21,794 nt of DNA. Source: a virus. The stretch lies in the IMG/VR virus record IMGVR_UViG_3300015371_000207, positions 1 to 21,794 of that record; one strand, 5' to 3'. The notes below the pieces were generated by a model, which did not search any database, was not told the DNA's origin, and worked only from the letters and a program-made list of their open reading frames with translations. Every line of letters begins with the position of its first letter. The stretch's first letter is position 1. Position numbers and translations under genes: made by a program. Shown here one piece after another: positions 13,701-20,297 of the stretch.

Positions 13701-13780
13701 CCGACACCCAAGCGTGGATTCTGCTGGTCGAGGTCGGCGTGCTCGCCGTGCTCGCGTTGGCGGGCGCACTGCGGCGGTGA
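13697..13780 (+). CDS. Membrane peptide, 27 aa
   Basis: ATG 13697 overlaps the upstream stop and the stop overlaps the following GTG, so both junctions support translation. The product is one hydrophobic helix (AWILLVEVGVLAVLALAGAL) ending in RR. A holin-like accessory or an unrelated membrane peptide is possible. Confidence 0.45.
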   Translation: MTDTQAWILLVEVGVLAVLALAGALRR

Positions 13781-14262
13781 CCGACTGGGGTTTCACCGAA
13801 ACCACCGTTACCCGCCGTATCCCGAACCCGCCGCCCGCCCGCCTCCGTTGGCGGGTAGGGCCCGTCACCGTGAAGCTCGAGCCCGCCACGAGCGGGCCGC
13901 CTGGTGTACCCGCAACCGGAAAAGAGGATTGGACCATGCAACTCACCGCTGACCAGCAGGTAGCCCTCGAAGTGTCCGCCACCGACGCGTACGGGAACCC
14001 CGTCACCGACGACCTCGGCGACGTGACCTGGACCAGCTCTGACCCGTCGGTCGTCGAAGTCGTCCAGTCGGAGTCACCGACCGCGGTGACCGCTCGCGCC
14101 GTCGGCCCGGCCGGCACCGCCGCCGTCACCGTGACCGCCGACCCCGACCGCGACACCGGAACCCCCAACTTCCAGGGGTCGCTCGCGGTCGACGTCGTCG
14201 CCGGCGACGTCACCGAACTCGTGGTCACCGCCGGGACACCCGAGGACAAGCCCGCCGGGTGA
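13777..14262 (+). CDS. Bacterial Ig-like (BIG_2-type) domain protein
   Basis: GTG 13777 gives 161 aa and keeps the GTGA overlap. ATG 13936 would give 108 aa and has the better ribosome site (AAAGAGG, 9 nt away), so the true start is open; the first 53 residues are Pro/Arg-rich. The domain from residue 54 reads MQLTADQQVALEVSATDAYG, then VTWTSSDPSVVEV and GTAAVTVTAD, the hallmark strands of Ig-like group 2 domains. Such domains decorate phage virions and may bind cell-surface glycans. Similar stand-alone proteins beginning MQLT occur in actinophages, which favours the inner start. Confidence 0.75.
   Translation: MTDWGFTETTVTRRIPNPPPARLRWRVGPVTVKLEPATSGPPGVPATGKEDWTMQLTADQQVALEVSATDAYGNPVTDDLGDVTWTSSDPSVVEVVQSESPTAVTARAVGPAGTAAVTVTADPDRDTGTPNFQGSLAVDVVAGDVTELVVTAGTPEDKPAG
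13921..13935 (+). promoter_or_regulatory. Ribosome site supporting the inner start of the Ig-like gene
   Basis: AAAGAGG at 13921-13927 is 8 nt before ATG 13936, within the longer Ig-like frame. It suggests a shorter protein or two in-frame products. Confidence 0.5.
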
Positions 14263-14424
14263 AACTGACGGGTCGTCGGGTGCCGCGCGTGCGGCACGCG
14301 ACTCGCGGTCGGCTACCCGCCCACCGTCGTCGACCTCGCGGCCCGCAACACCGCCGCCCGCCCGTGCTGCGCGCTCACCGCCCCCCCCGAAATCACGGGA
14401 GACAGCGGTGCAGATCGTTGTTGA
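14259..14424 (+). pseudogene. Possible frameshifted small CxxC protein gene
   Basis: GTG 14259 overlaps the preceding stop (GTGA) and begins MKLTGRR. From 14281 a different frame (+1 relative) encodes CRACGTRLAVGYPP, an Ala/Asp helix, PCC and a stop at 14422-14424, and looks far more protein-like than the Arg/His-rich continuation of the GTG frame. Removing one G from GGG at 14278-14280 joins them. It could be a sequencing error, a real mutation, or chance. Confidence 0.35.
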
Positions 14425-14626
14425 GGTCGTTCAAACCGAAGGCCAACCCGATCAACACCACAGCCAACACCGCCAAAACCACCAGCTTCAACCCGTCTAG
14501 CGTCATCGCCGCTCGAGCTTCGCTGTTCCGCGCATGGTCCAACCACAACCACCACGCCGCCCACCACGCCGCCGAACCCGCCGCCGCGCCCGCCACGACA
14601 CCCGCGACCAGCACCCCGCTAGTCAC
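14393..14626 (-). CDS. Small two-helix membrane protein, holin candidate, 77 aa
   Basis: GTG at 14626-14624 overlaps the upstream stop by 8 nt. Two hydrophobic segments are clear: VLVAGVVAGAAAGSAAWWAA (about 5-24) and LVVLAVLAVVLIGLAFGL (about 48-65), joined by a charged loop (DHARNSEARA). The end is polar (NDLNNDLHRCLP). Size and topology fit a class II holin, which would release the cytoplasmic amidase, but other small membrane roles remain possible. It lies opposite to the flanking plus-strand genes. Confidence 0.65.
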   Translation of the reverse strand: MTSGVLVAGVVAGAAAGSAAWWAAWWLWLDHARNSEARAAMTLDGLKLVVLAVLAVVLIGLAFGLNDLNNDLHRCLP

Positions 14627-14804
14627 GCCGCACCGTCCCGAATGACAACCCCACCACCGTCAACAACCCCGCCGAAAGCTCCGCAGGGATGTCGAAACCA
14701 GTCGCCATCGACGCGAGAAACCCGACGGCCCACGCCCCGAGGACAACCCACCCGACTACAGCCCGGAAACGAGCCGACGGGAACTGGTCGCCCAACGCCG
14801 CCAC
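14619..14804 (-). CDS. Small two-helix membrane protein, 61 aa
   Basis: GTG at 14804-14802 is the only reasonable start before an in-frame stop upstream. Hydrophobic segments are VVGWVVLGAWAVGFLASMA and AGLLTVVGLSFGTV, with an acidic short loop (FDIPAE) and a basic end (VRRD). It is translationally linked to the 77-aa membrane protein. The pair could be a holin/antiholin or a two-component holin; the sequence alone cannot decide. Confidence 0.6.
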   Translation of the reverse strand: MAALGDQFPSARFRAVVGWVVLGAWAVGFLASMATGFDIPAELSAGLLTVVGLSFGTVRRD

Positions 14805-14871
14805 CCATCCGCGAACACAACCGAAACGTTAGAACCCCCGCCCACCACCCCCACGCGATACCGCGTCACTC

Positions 14872-14908
14872 CCGCCCCGGGCCGCCGGGCGGGAGGCGAC
14901 CGGGGCGG
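14872..14908. other. Perfect 9-bp inverted repeat in non-coding DNA
   Basis: CCGCCCCGG (14872-14880) and CCGGGGCGG (14900-14908) are exact reverse complements around a 19-nt GC-rich loop. It lies in the 217-nt gap (14805-15021) upstream of the minus-strand membrane genes. It could be an operator, a terminator arm or a protein-binding site; no flanking T-tract. Nothing else was recognised in this gap. Confidence 0.45.
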
Positions 14909-15021
14909 AAGATCAGCACAGGGGCCAACACACCCACAGACACCGGACCCCGGATGCCAACCTGACCCGGTGCCACCCAAAACGCTACCCACCCCCACCC
15001 CACCCCGAAACGAGCACACAT

Positions 15022-15165
15022 ATGCCAACCACCACCGACACCCACGACTACCTAGGCCGCGACCTCGCCAACACCACACCCGGCACCACCCAAGCCAAAG
15101 ACCACCTAGGCCGCGACATCGCCACCGCCGACCGCGACCACCTAGGCCGCGACCTCAAAGCATGA
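15022..15165 (+). CDS. Tiny protein with three D(Y/H)LGRD repeats, 47 aa
   Basis: ATG 15022 to TGA 15165. The motif D-Y/H-LGRD-L/I occurs three times (about residues 9-15, 27-33 and 39-45), separated by Thr/Ala-rich linkers. The DNA core CCTAGGCCGCGAC is repeated exactly at all three. Short LGR-repeat proteins occur near terminase or head genes in other actinophages, where their role is unknown. The ribosome site is weak. Confidence 0.55.
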   Translation: MPTTTDTHDYLGRDLANTTPGTTQAKDHLGRDIATADRDHLGRDLKA

Positions 15166-15547
15166 CCACCCCCCCCCCCCCCAAAGAAAACCCTTGACAA
15201 CCTGTCCACAGAACGGGTGTTCCCCCCCGACACCGGCAAACCAACGGCGTGAGCGCAACACTCCACCAGTTCGCGCACCCGGATCGTCCACAGGCCGCCC
15301 CCGTTTTTTGGGGCCAGGTGCTCCGTTCATGTCTCTCCCGGCTCTTTTCCCTCCCCTGGCGTGCGTGCGGGGGTCGGGGTGTGCTGCCAGGTGGCCGTGA
15401 GGCGGCTCAGGTTGCGTTCTGAGGGCCTGGGGGCGTGGGCGGGTACGTCGGGGGCGGGCGCCGGGTTCCGTTCTGGTTTTGGGTGGGGTTGGGGTGTCCG
15501 GTGCGTGCTGGGGCGCCGCGGGCGATCCTGGGGCGTTCTAGGGGGCA
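15166..15547. other. 382-nt non-coding region with poly-C tract and strand-composition switch
   Basis: It starts with 14 consecutive C (15169-15182), then TTGACA (15194-15199, a possible -35 box without a convincing -10), and two single-mismatch DnaA-like 9-mers (15202-15210 and 15284-15292). From about 15355 the plus strand becomes G-rich with many GGG/GGGG runs, for example 15481-15514. Only poor short frames occur. Its position just before the terminase cluster makes it a candidate for the packaging site (cos/pac) and the late promoter, both by inference. Confidence 0.5.
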
Positions 15548-16399
15548 ATGGTGGCGGCTGAGAGTCGGACGCCGGTGGTCCGATACGGCTCGTTGTGTTC
15601 CGGGGTCGGCGGGTTGGACCTCGCCGTGGAAGCCGTGTTCGACGCGGAACCGGCGTGGTTCTGTGAAGCCGACGTTCATGCCGCATCCGTACTGGCGGCT
15701 CATTGGCCGGGAGTGCCTATCTACCCGGACCTCAAAACACAGGATTGGACGACCGTTGAACCCGTCGAACTCGTCTGCGCCGGCTATCCGTGCCAACCGT
15801 TCTCGTATGCGGGACGAAGGCGAGGCGAAGCGGACCCCCGGCATTTGTGGCCCGATGTCATCACCGCCGTTCGCGTTCTACGACCGAGATTCGTCGTGTT
15901 GGAGAACGTCGCAGGGCACCTTCGGTTGGGGTTTGACCGCGTGCTCGGTGACCTTGCCGAAGCGGGGTTCGATGCGGAATGGACGGTTGTACGAGCCGCC
16001 GACGCGGGAGCCTGCCACCGCCGGGAGCGGTTATTCGTCGTTGCCTACACCGACCAGAGGCGCGCTACTGCCGACCCCGCGGAGTCAGAACGGCGAGGAC
16101 CGGAACGACCGGCTGTGGGTGCGCCCGTTGAACGAACCGCAGAACCTAGAGAACGCGTTAGCGCGACTCCTACCGATTGGGGCGACTACGGACCCGCAAT
16201 CGAACGTTGGGAACGAATCCTCGGGCGTCCCGCGCCCGCTCCCGCCGAAGAAGGACGCCTAGCCGTGCCTTTCGTGGAATGGATGATGGGGTTTCCCGAA
16301 GGGTGGGTGGACGGACTCTCACGTACCGCTGCGCTGCGGTGTCTCGGGAACGCCGTCGTCCCGCAACAGGGCGCGCTAGCCCTCGCGGGGTTGACGTGA
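15548..16399 (+). CDS. C5-cytosine DNA methyltransferase (Dcm/M.HhaI-like)
   Basis: A 283-aa enzyme with all key motifs in order: LCSGVGGLDLAVEAV (I, 16-30), GYPCQPFSYAG (IV, 79-89, catalytic Cys82), LENV (VI, 118-121), RRERLFV (VIII, 158-164) and GNAVVP (X, 267-272). It transfers methyl from SAM to cytosine C5. The target-recognition region between VIII and X is short (about 170-260), so the site is probably short. Start ATG 15548 or GTG 15551; AGGGGG lies just before both and is better spaced for the GTG. No restriction partner is adjacent; it is probably a protective orphan enzyme. Confidence 0.9.
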   Translation: MVAAESRTPVVRYGSLCSGVGGLDLAVEAVFDAEPAWFCEADVHAASVLAAHWPGVPIYPDLKTQDWTTVEPVELVCAGYPCQPFSYAGRRRGEADPRHLWPDVITAVRVLRPRFVVLENVAGHLRLGFDRVLGDLAEAGFDAEWTVVRAADAGACHRRERLFVVAYTDQRRATADPAESERRGPERPAVGAPVERTAEPRERVSATPTDWGDYGPAIERWERILGRPAPAPAEEGRLAVPFVEWMMGFPEGWVDGLSRTAALRCLGNAVVPQQGALALAGLT

Positions 16400-16406
16400 G
16401 GACCCG

Positions 16407-18176
16407 GTGACCAGGCCGCATCACACGGCGACGTACAAGGCGGCGCGCTCGCGATTGTTAGCGGCCGGCCCGGAGTGTTGGGTACCGGGCTGCCATGAGC
16501 GGGCGACGGTCGCGGACCACCAGCCGCCGCTCCTGCTGCACACCCATTTGGGTGAGGGTCGGGGGTGTTGCGTTCTGGTCCCCCAGTGCGCCCGCCACTC
16601 GGGTGAGCAGGGGTCGATGATCCGCGACGGGGTCCGGCCGCCGGCGCCGTGGGATTCGACGACGGAGGTCGACGATCCGGCCGGGTTCCCGGCGGCGAGC
16701 CCGGTGTGGGACGCCGAATGGTTGGCCGACCTGCGCGACGTCCCCGCCGACGCGGTGTGGCCGCGCCTGATGACCCCGCCGCACCCCGACGCGGTCGGGT
16801 CGTACGGCGACGACTTCTGCGGGTCGGCCGGGTACCGGTCGGGTCGGCCGTTGCGGTGGTGGCAGCGCCTGGTCGCGGTCCGCCTGCTCGAGCATGACGG
16901 GGCGGGCCGGCTGGTGTGGGATTGCCTGTTGTTGACGTTGGCCCGCCAGCTCGGCAAATCGTGGCTACTGCGGGAACTGTTCTGGTGGCGGATGCATCAG
17001 GGCGCCCGGTTCGGCGAACCGCAACTGGTGTTGCACACCGGTAAGGACGTCGGGGTGTGCAAAGAGGTCCAACGCCCCGCCCGTCTCCACGCGAAACACC
17101 AGGCCAACCGGGGTGTGTACGCGGTGCGGGAAGTGAACGGTCAGGAGGAGATCGAACTGGTCGAAGACGGGTCCCGGTGGATGGTGCGGGCCCGTACCGC
17201 GGTGTACGGCTATTCGAGCTCGGTCGCCGGTGTCGATGAGGCGTGGAAGGTCGCCGCCGAGGTCGTCGACGACGGTGTCACCCCCACGATGGTCGAACGG
17301 GAACAGCCGCAGCTGCTGCTGGTGTCGACCGCGCACCGGCGGGCCACGTCGCTGATGTTGAACCGGCGCCGGTTGGCGCTCGACTGTTTCGACCGTCCCG
17401 CCGACGCTGACCTGCTGATCGAATGGTCCGCGCCACGCGGCGCCGCCGTCGACGACCGGGCCGGGTGGCGGGCCGCGTCGCCGCACTGGACACCCCAACG
17501 CGAAAGGATCGTCGCGAAAGCGCTTGAGGGGGCGTTGCGGGGCGAGAACACCGACATCGACGAACCCGACCCGGTCGAAGCGTTCCGGTCCCAATGGTTG
17601 AACATTTGGCCCGCGATGCTGGTCCGACCCGGGAAAGGCGAACCGCTACTGACCGCGGTCGACCGGTGGGCGGCCGCCCGCACCTCCGACGACGGTGCCG
17701 GGCCGGCGGTGTTCGGGGTCGAGGACTGGTTCGGGAAAGGCGCCGCCGTCGCGGTGGCCCGCACCCTCGACGACGGGCGGGTCATCGTCGCCGGATGGGA
17801 ATACCCGCGCCGGTCGGACGCGTACGCCGCTTTGGCGGTCCTCGCCGACCGGGTCCCCGGGTCACGACTGGTCGTCGGCGCCACCCTCGCCGGCGACCCC
17901 GACCTCGCCGACATGCCCGTCCTCGACGTGACCCCCGCTACCGGCGTGAAAACACGGGCCGGCCTGTCGCTGGTCCGCGAACTGGTCGACGACGGCCGCC
18001 TGGCGTGGGACCCCGACGACGGCGACCAGCTCGACGAACAGTTACGCGCCGCCCGGGTCCAACCGTTGTCGACCGGGTTGGCGCTCGTCTCCGGCACCCG
18101 CGCCGACCTGCTACGCGCCGCGGCGTGGGCGGTCGCCGAGATCACCACCGCACAACCCGCGCCCGCCATCCTGTAA
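16407..18176 (+). CDS. terL: Terminase large subunit with N-terminal HNH-like zinc module
   Basis: A 589-aa protein from GTG 16407. Residues 20-70 look like an HNH/treble-clef module: C24-x4-C29, VADHQPP (His38), CC54-55, and VPQCARHSGEQG. The ATPase follows, with Walker A-like ARQLGKS (179-185) and Walker B VAGVDEAW (273-280). The C-terminal half is the RNase-H-like nuclease: FGVEDWFGKG (Glu439/Asp440), a DLADMPVLDVTP region, and GTRADLLRAAAWA with Asp567. The enzyme cuts concatemers and pumps DNA into the prohead. HNH partners of terminases are usually separate genes, so the fusion is unusual. No small terminase gene is recognised. Confidence 0.9.
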   Translation: MTRPHHTATYKAARSRLLAAGPECWVPGCHERATVADHQPPLLLHTHLGEGRGCCVLVPQCARHSGEQGSMIRDGVRPPAPWDSTTEVDDPAGFPAASPVWDAEWLADLRDVPADAVWPRLMTPPHPDAVGSYGDDFCGSAGYRSGRPLRWWQRLVAVRLLEHDGAGRLVWDCLLLTLARQLGKSWLLRELFWWRMHQGARFGEPQLVLHTGKDVGVCKEVQRPARLHAKHQANRGVYAVREVNGQEEIELVEDGSRWMVRARTAVYGYSSSVAGVDEAWKVAAEVVDDGVTPTMVEREQPQLLLVSTAHRRATSLMLNRRRLALDCFDRPADADLLIEWSAPRGAAVDDRAGWRAASPHWTPQRERIVAKALEGALRGENTDIDEPDPVEAFRSQWLNIWPAMLVRPGKGEPLLTAVDRWAAARTSDDGAGPAVFGVEDWFGKGAAVAVARTLDDGRVIVAGWEYPRRSDAYAALAVLADRVPGSRLVVGATLAGDPDLADMPVLDVTPATGVKTRAGLSLVRELVDDGRLAWDPDDGDQLDEQLRAARVQPLSTGLALVSGTRADLLRAAAWAVAEITTAQPAPAIL

Positions 18177-18210
18177 CCACGCCAGGCGGGTAACTATCCT
18201 CGGGCGGATA

Positions 18211-19488
18211 GTGGCCGAACACGCGACGGACTCGGGGCTAGTGGTCGTCGAACGCGCCGCCGTCCCCCGCGACAACCCACCGAACCTCGCCGGCGACGGC
18301 CCCAACGTCCCGCCCGTCTCCGTCGGGCCGACCTCGAGCGAAGGGTTCGGGAACACCAACGTCCTCTACAACGAGGCGTTCCCGCCGCCCGTCGGGGTCC
18401 AGGCGTGGTCGGGGTGGCCCGTCGGGTGGGAAACCCCGACGTGGGGCGCGCCCGGCTGGCTGGCGTCGCGCACCAGCACGGTCGGGACGTGCTGCGACAC
18501 GATCGGCCGGTCCTGTTCCGAGTTTCCGCCCATCGTCGCAAGGGGACCGGACCCGCTCGACCCGCAACCGGGCTGGACCGTCAACCCCGAACCGCGCCTG
18601 TACGCGTCCTTCGACGAATGGCTCAAAGGCGCTATCAACAGTTTGTTACTACGCGGCGACCTGTACGTGTACGCCACCGCCCGCCAGGCCGACGGGTACC
18701 CGTCGCGGTTCGTCAACTTGAACCCCGACCACGTCCAAATCGACATGATCGCCGGCGCCATCGAATACCGCCTCGAGGGCGAACCGCTCAACCCGGCCGA
18801 CGTGCTCCACGTCAAATACCAGACTGTCCCCGGGTTCCTGTACGGTGCCGGCCCGCTCGACTGGATCGCCCAGAACCTGCTGTCCGCCGACGCGCTCGCG
18901 AAGTACGGCGCCGACCTCGCGGCCCGCGGCGGGGTCCCGTGGGGGGTCCTCACCCACCCCGGCCACGTCTCCGAGACGCAGGCCACGAAAATTCGGAACC
19001 AGTGGAACACCGCCGGCCCGTTACGGCAAGGCGCGCCCGCGATCCTGTCCGGCGGCATGACCCTCGCGACCCTGTCACTCAACCCGGAGCAGATGGCGTT
19101 GCTGGCGTTGCGGGAGTTCGACGAACAACGCATCGCCGCCGCGTTCGGGGTGCCGCCCATGTACGTCGGGCTCCCCCAACCGTCCGGGCTCAACTACACG
19201 AGCTCGGAGATGCTCGCCGACTTCTTCTACCGGTCGACGTTGCGGCCCATGGTGAAAAACATTGCCGGCGGGCTGTCCGGGTGGGCGCTCCCCCGCGGCA
19301 CCAACGTCATTTTCGACGCCAGCGAATATTTACAGCCGCCGTTGCCGCAACTGGTCGCCGCGCTCGTCCAGGCCGCCGCCATCGTCGGCCCCGACGGCCA
19401 AAGCGCCGTCGGCGTCGACGACATACGCCGGGCCCTGGGCCTGCCGATCGAAGGCGCCCCCGTGCGGGCGCCGGTAGGGGTCACATGA
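18211..19488 (+). CDS. Portal protein (HK97 family)
   Basis: A 425-aa protein starting at GTG 18211. The first 60 residues are Pro-rich. Next come family landmarks: FDEWLKGAINSLLLRGDLYVY (134-154), VLHVKYQTVPGFLYGAGPLDWI (near 199-220), SGGMTLATLSLNPEQMALLALREF (283-306), and IAAAFGVPPMYVG followed by LNYTSSEMLADFFYRSTLRP. These match HK97-type portals, which form the dodecameric DNA gate at one capsid vertex. The C-terminus is short for the family. The stop overlaps the protease ATG. Confidence 0.92.
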   Translation: MAEHATDSGLVVVERAAVPRDNPPNLAGDGPNVPPVSVGPTSSEGFGNTNVLYNEAFPPPVGVQAWSGWPVGWETPTWGAPGWLASRTSTVGTCCDTIGRSCSEFPPIVARGPDPLDPQPGWTVNPEPRLYASFDEWLKGAINSLLLRGDLYVYATARQADGYPSRFVNLNPDHVQIDMIAGAIEYRLEGEPLNPADVLHVKYQTVPGFLYGAGPLDWIAQNLLSADALAKYGADLAARGGVPWGVLTHPGHVSETQATKIRNQWNTAGPLRQGAPAILSGGMTLATLSLNPEQMALLALREFDEQRIAAAFGVPPMYVGLPQPSGLNYTSSEMLADFFYRSTLRPMVKNIAGGLSGWALPRGTNVIFDASEYLQPPLPQLVAALVQAAAIVGPDGQSAVGVDDIRRALGLPIEGAPVRAPVGVT

Positions 19489-20120
19489 GTAACGAACCGG
19501 TGTTGATCAGGCGGACAGTGTTCGCGCTGGAGCAGTCCGACCCGCGGACACTGTCGGGGCGGGTCGTCCCCTACGACGTCGCCGCCGACGTCGTCGACGT
19601 TCTCCCCGACGGGACCGCCGACGTCTACCGCGAAGGATTCCGGGCGTCGGCGTTCGCGCATCAGCTCGTCGCGCCTCACCGGGTCCGGTTGCGCGACGGC
19701 CACCACGAACCGGCCCGCGATCTCGCCATCGCTACGACGATGACGTCAACCGACACCGGCCTGGACGTCGATTTCCGGTTCCTCACCGACGCCGACGCGG
19801 AACGTGCCGCCACGCTCCTCGACGTCGGCGTCGCGGACCTGTCCGTCGGGTTCAAACCGTTGCGGGGCGGCACGTCCATCGACGACGACGGCACCCGTTG
19901 GCGTACCCGCGCGCTGCTCGACCATGTCGCGCTAGAACCGCAGGGCGCCTACCCGGGCGCCGAGGTCACCGCGTTCCGGTCCGACGTCGACGACGAAGAG
20001 GCGCGAGCGGAGGCGGACTACCTGGCCCGCGAAGCCGAAATCGACGCGTTCCTGGCCCGCGCCCGCGCCACCCAATCCGAACTCGAGGCACGGTTCGGGT
20101 TATCCACACCCCCGGACTGA
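19485..20120 (+). CDS. Prohead protease (HK97 family, peptidase S78-like)
   Basis: A 211-aa protein from ATG 19485 (ATGA overlap). The catalytic core shows GRVVPYDVAADV (25-36), YREGFRASAF, LRDGHHEPARDLA (His73/74 region), and VGVADLSVGFKPL (115-126, nucleophile Ser120), in the order of the S78 family. It matures the head by cutting the scaffold region of the capsid protein. The C-terminus is a charged helix (EARAEADYLAREAEIDAFLA). The last codons contain a perfect DnaA-box 9-mer (20100-20108), probably by chance. Confidence 0.9.
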   Translation: MSNEPVLIRRTVFALEQSDPRTLSGRVVPYDVAADVVDVLPDGTADVYREGFRASAFAHQLVAPHRVRLRDGHHEPARDLAIATTMTSTDTGLDVDFRFLTDADAERAATLLDVGVADLSVGFKPLRGGTSIDDDGTRWRTRALLDHVALEPQGAYPGAEVTAFRSDVDDEEARAEADYLAREAEIDAFLARARATQSELEARFGLSTPPD

Positions 20121-20297
20121 CGCTGGTGTAACTTCACTCATGTAGGGCTCCCGGGTTCCCCGACCCCCGGCCACCCCGACAGGGCGCACCCCGCCGATTG
20201 CGGCACCCGCCCCGATAGGGGCCACCGGCAATCGCATCCCGCACGCCGAACACAAGTGTTTCGACGCGCGCCGCCGGCGCGGGAAAGGGGAAACGGC
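20121..20297 (+). promoter_or_regulatory. Structured leader of the capsid gene
   Basis: 177 nt without a gene. CGATTGC (20195-20201) pairs with GCAATCG (20228-20234), enclosing a CCCC-GATA-GGGG hairpin (20210-20221). CGCGCC (20267-20272) pairs with GGCGCG (20276-20281) just before the ribosome site GAAAGGGGAAA of the capsid gene. The two structures could tune capsid translation or stabilise its mRNA. Confidence 0.5.

Noticed and set aside
12373-13941. Minus-strand open frame of 522 codons
   Set aside because: Antisense shadow of the BNR-like gene with biased Arg/Gly/Val composition and no domain.
14427-14645. Extension of the GTG 14259 frame to a 128-aa protein
   Set aside because: Arg/His/Pro-rich composition and full overlap with the convincing minus-strand membrane protein.
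15194-15400. TTG-started 68-aa frame after the poly-C tract
   Set aside because: TTG start with no ribosome site and a composition that follows the C/G-rich DNA; no family.
15435-16262. 275-aa frame overlapping the C5 methyltransferase
   Set aside because: The alternative frame contains all methyltransferase motifs; this one is its shadow.
20100-20108. Exact DnaA box at the end of the protease gene as part of an origin
   Set aside because: Single box within coding sequence, with no neighbouring boxes or AT-rich tract.
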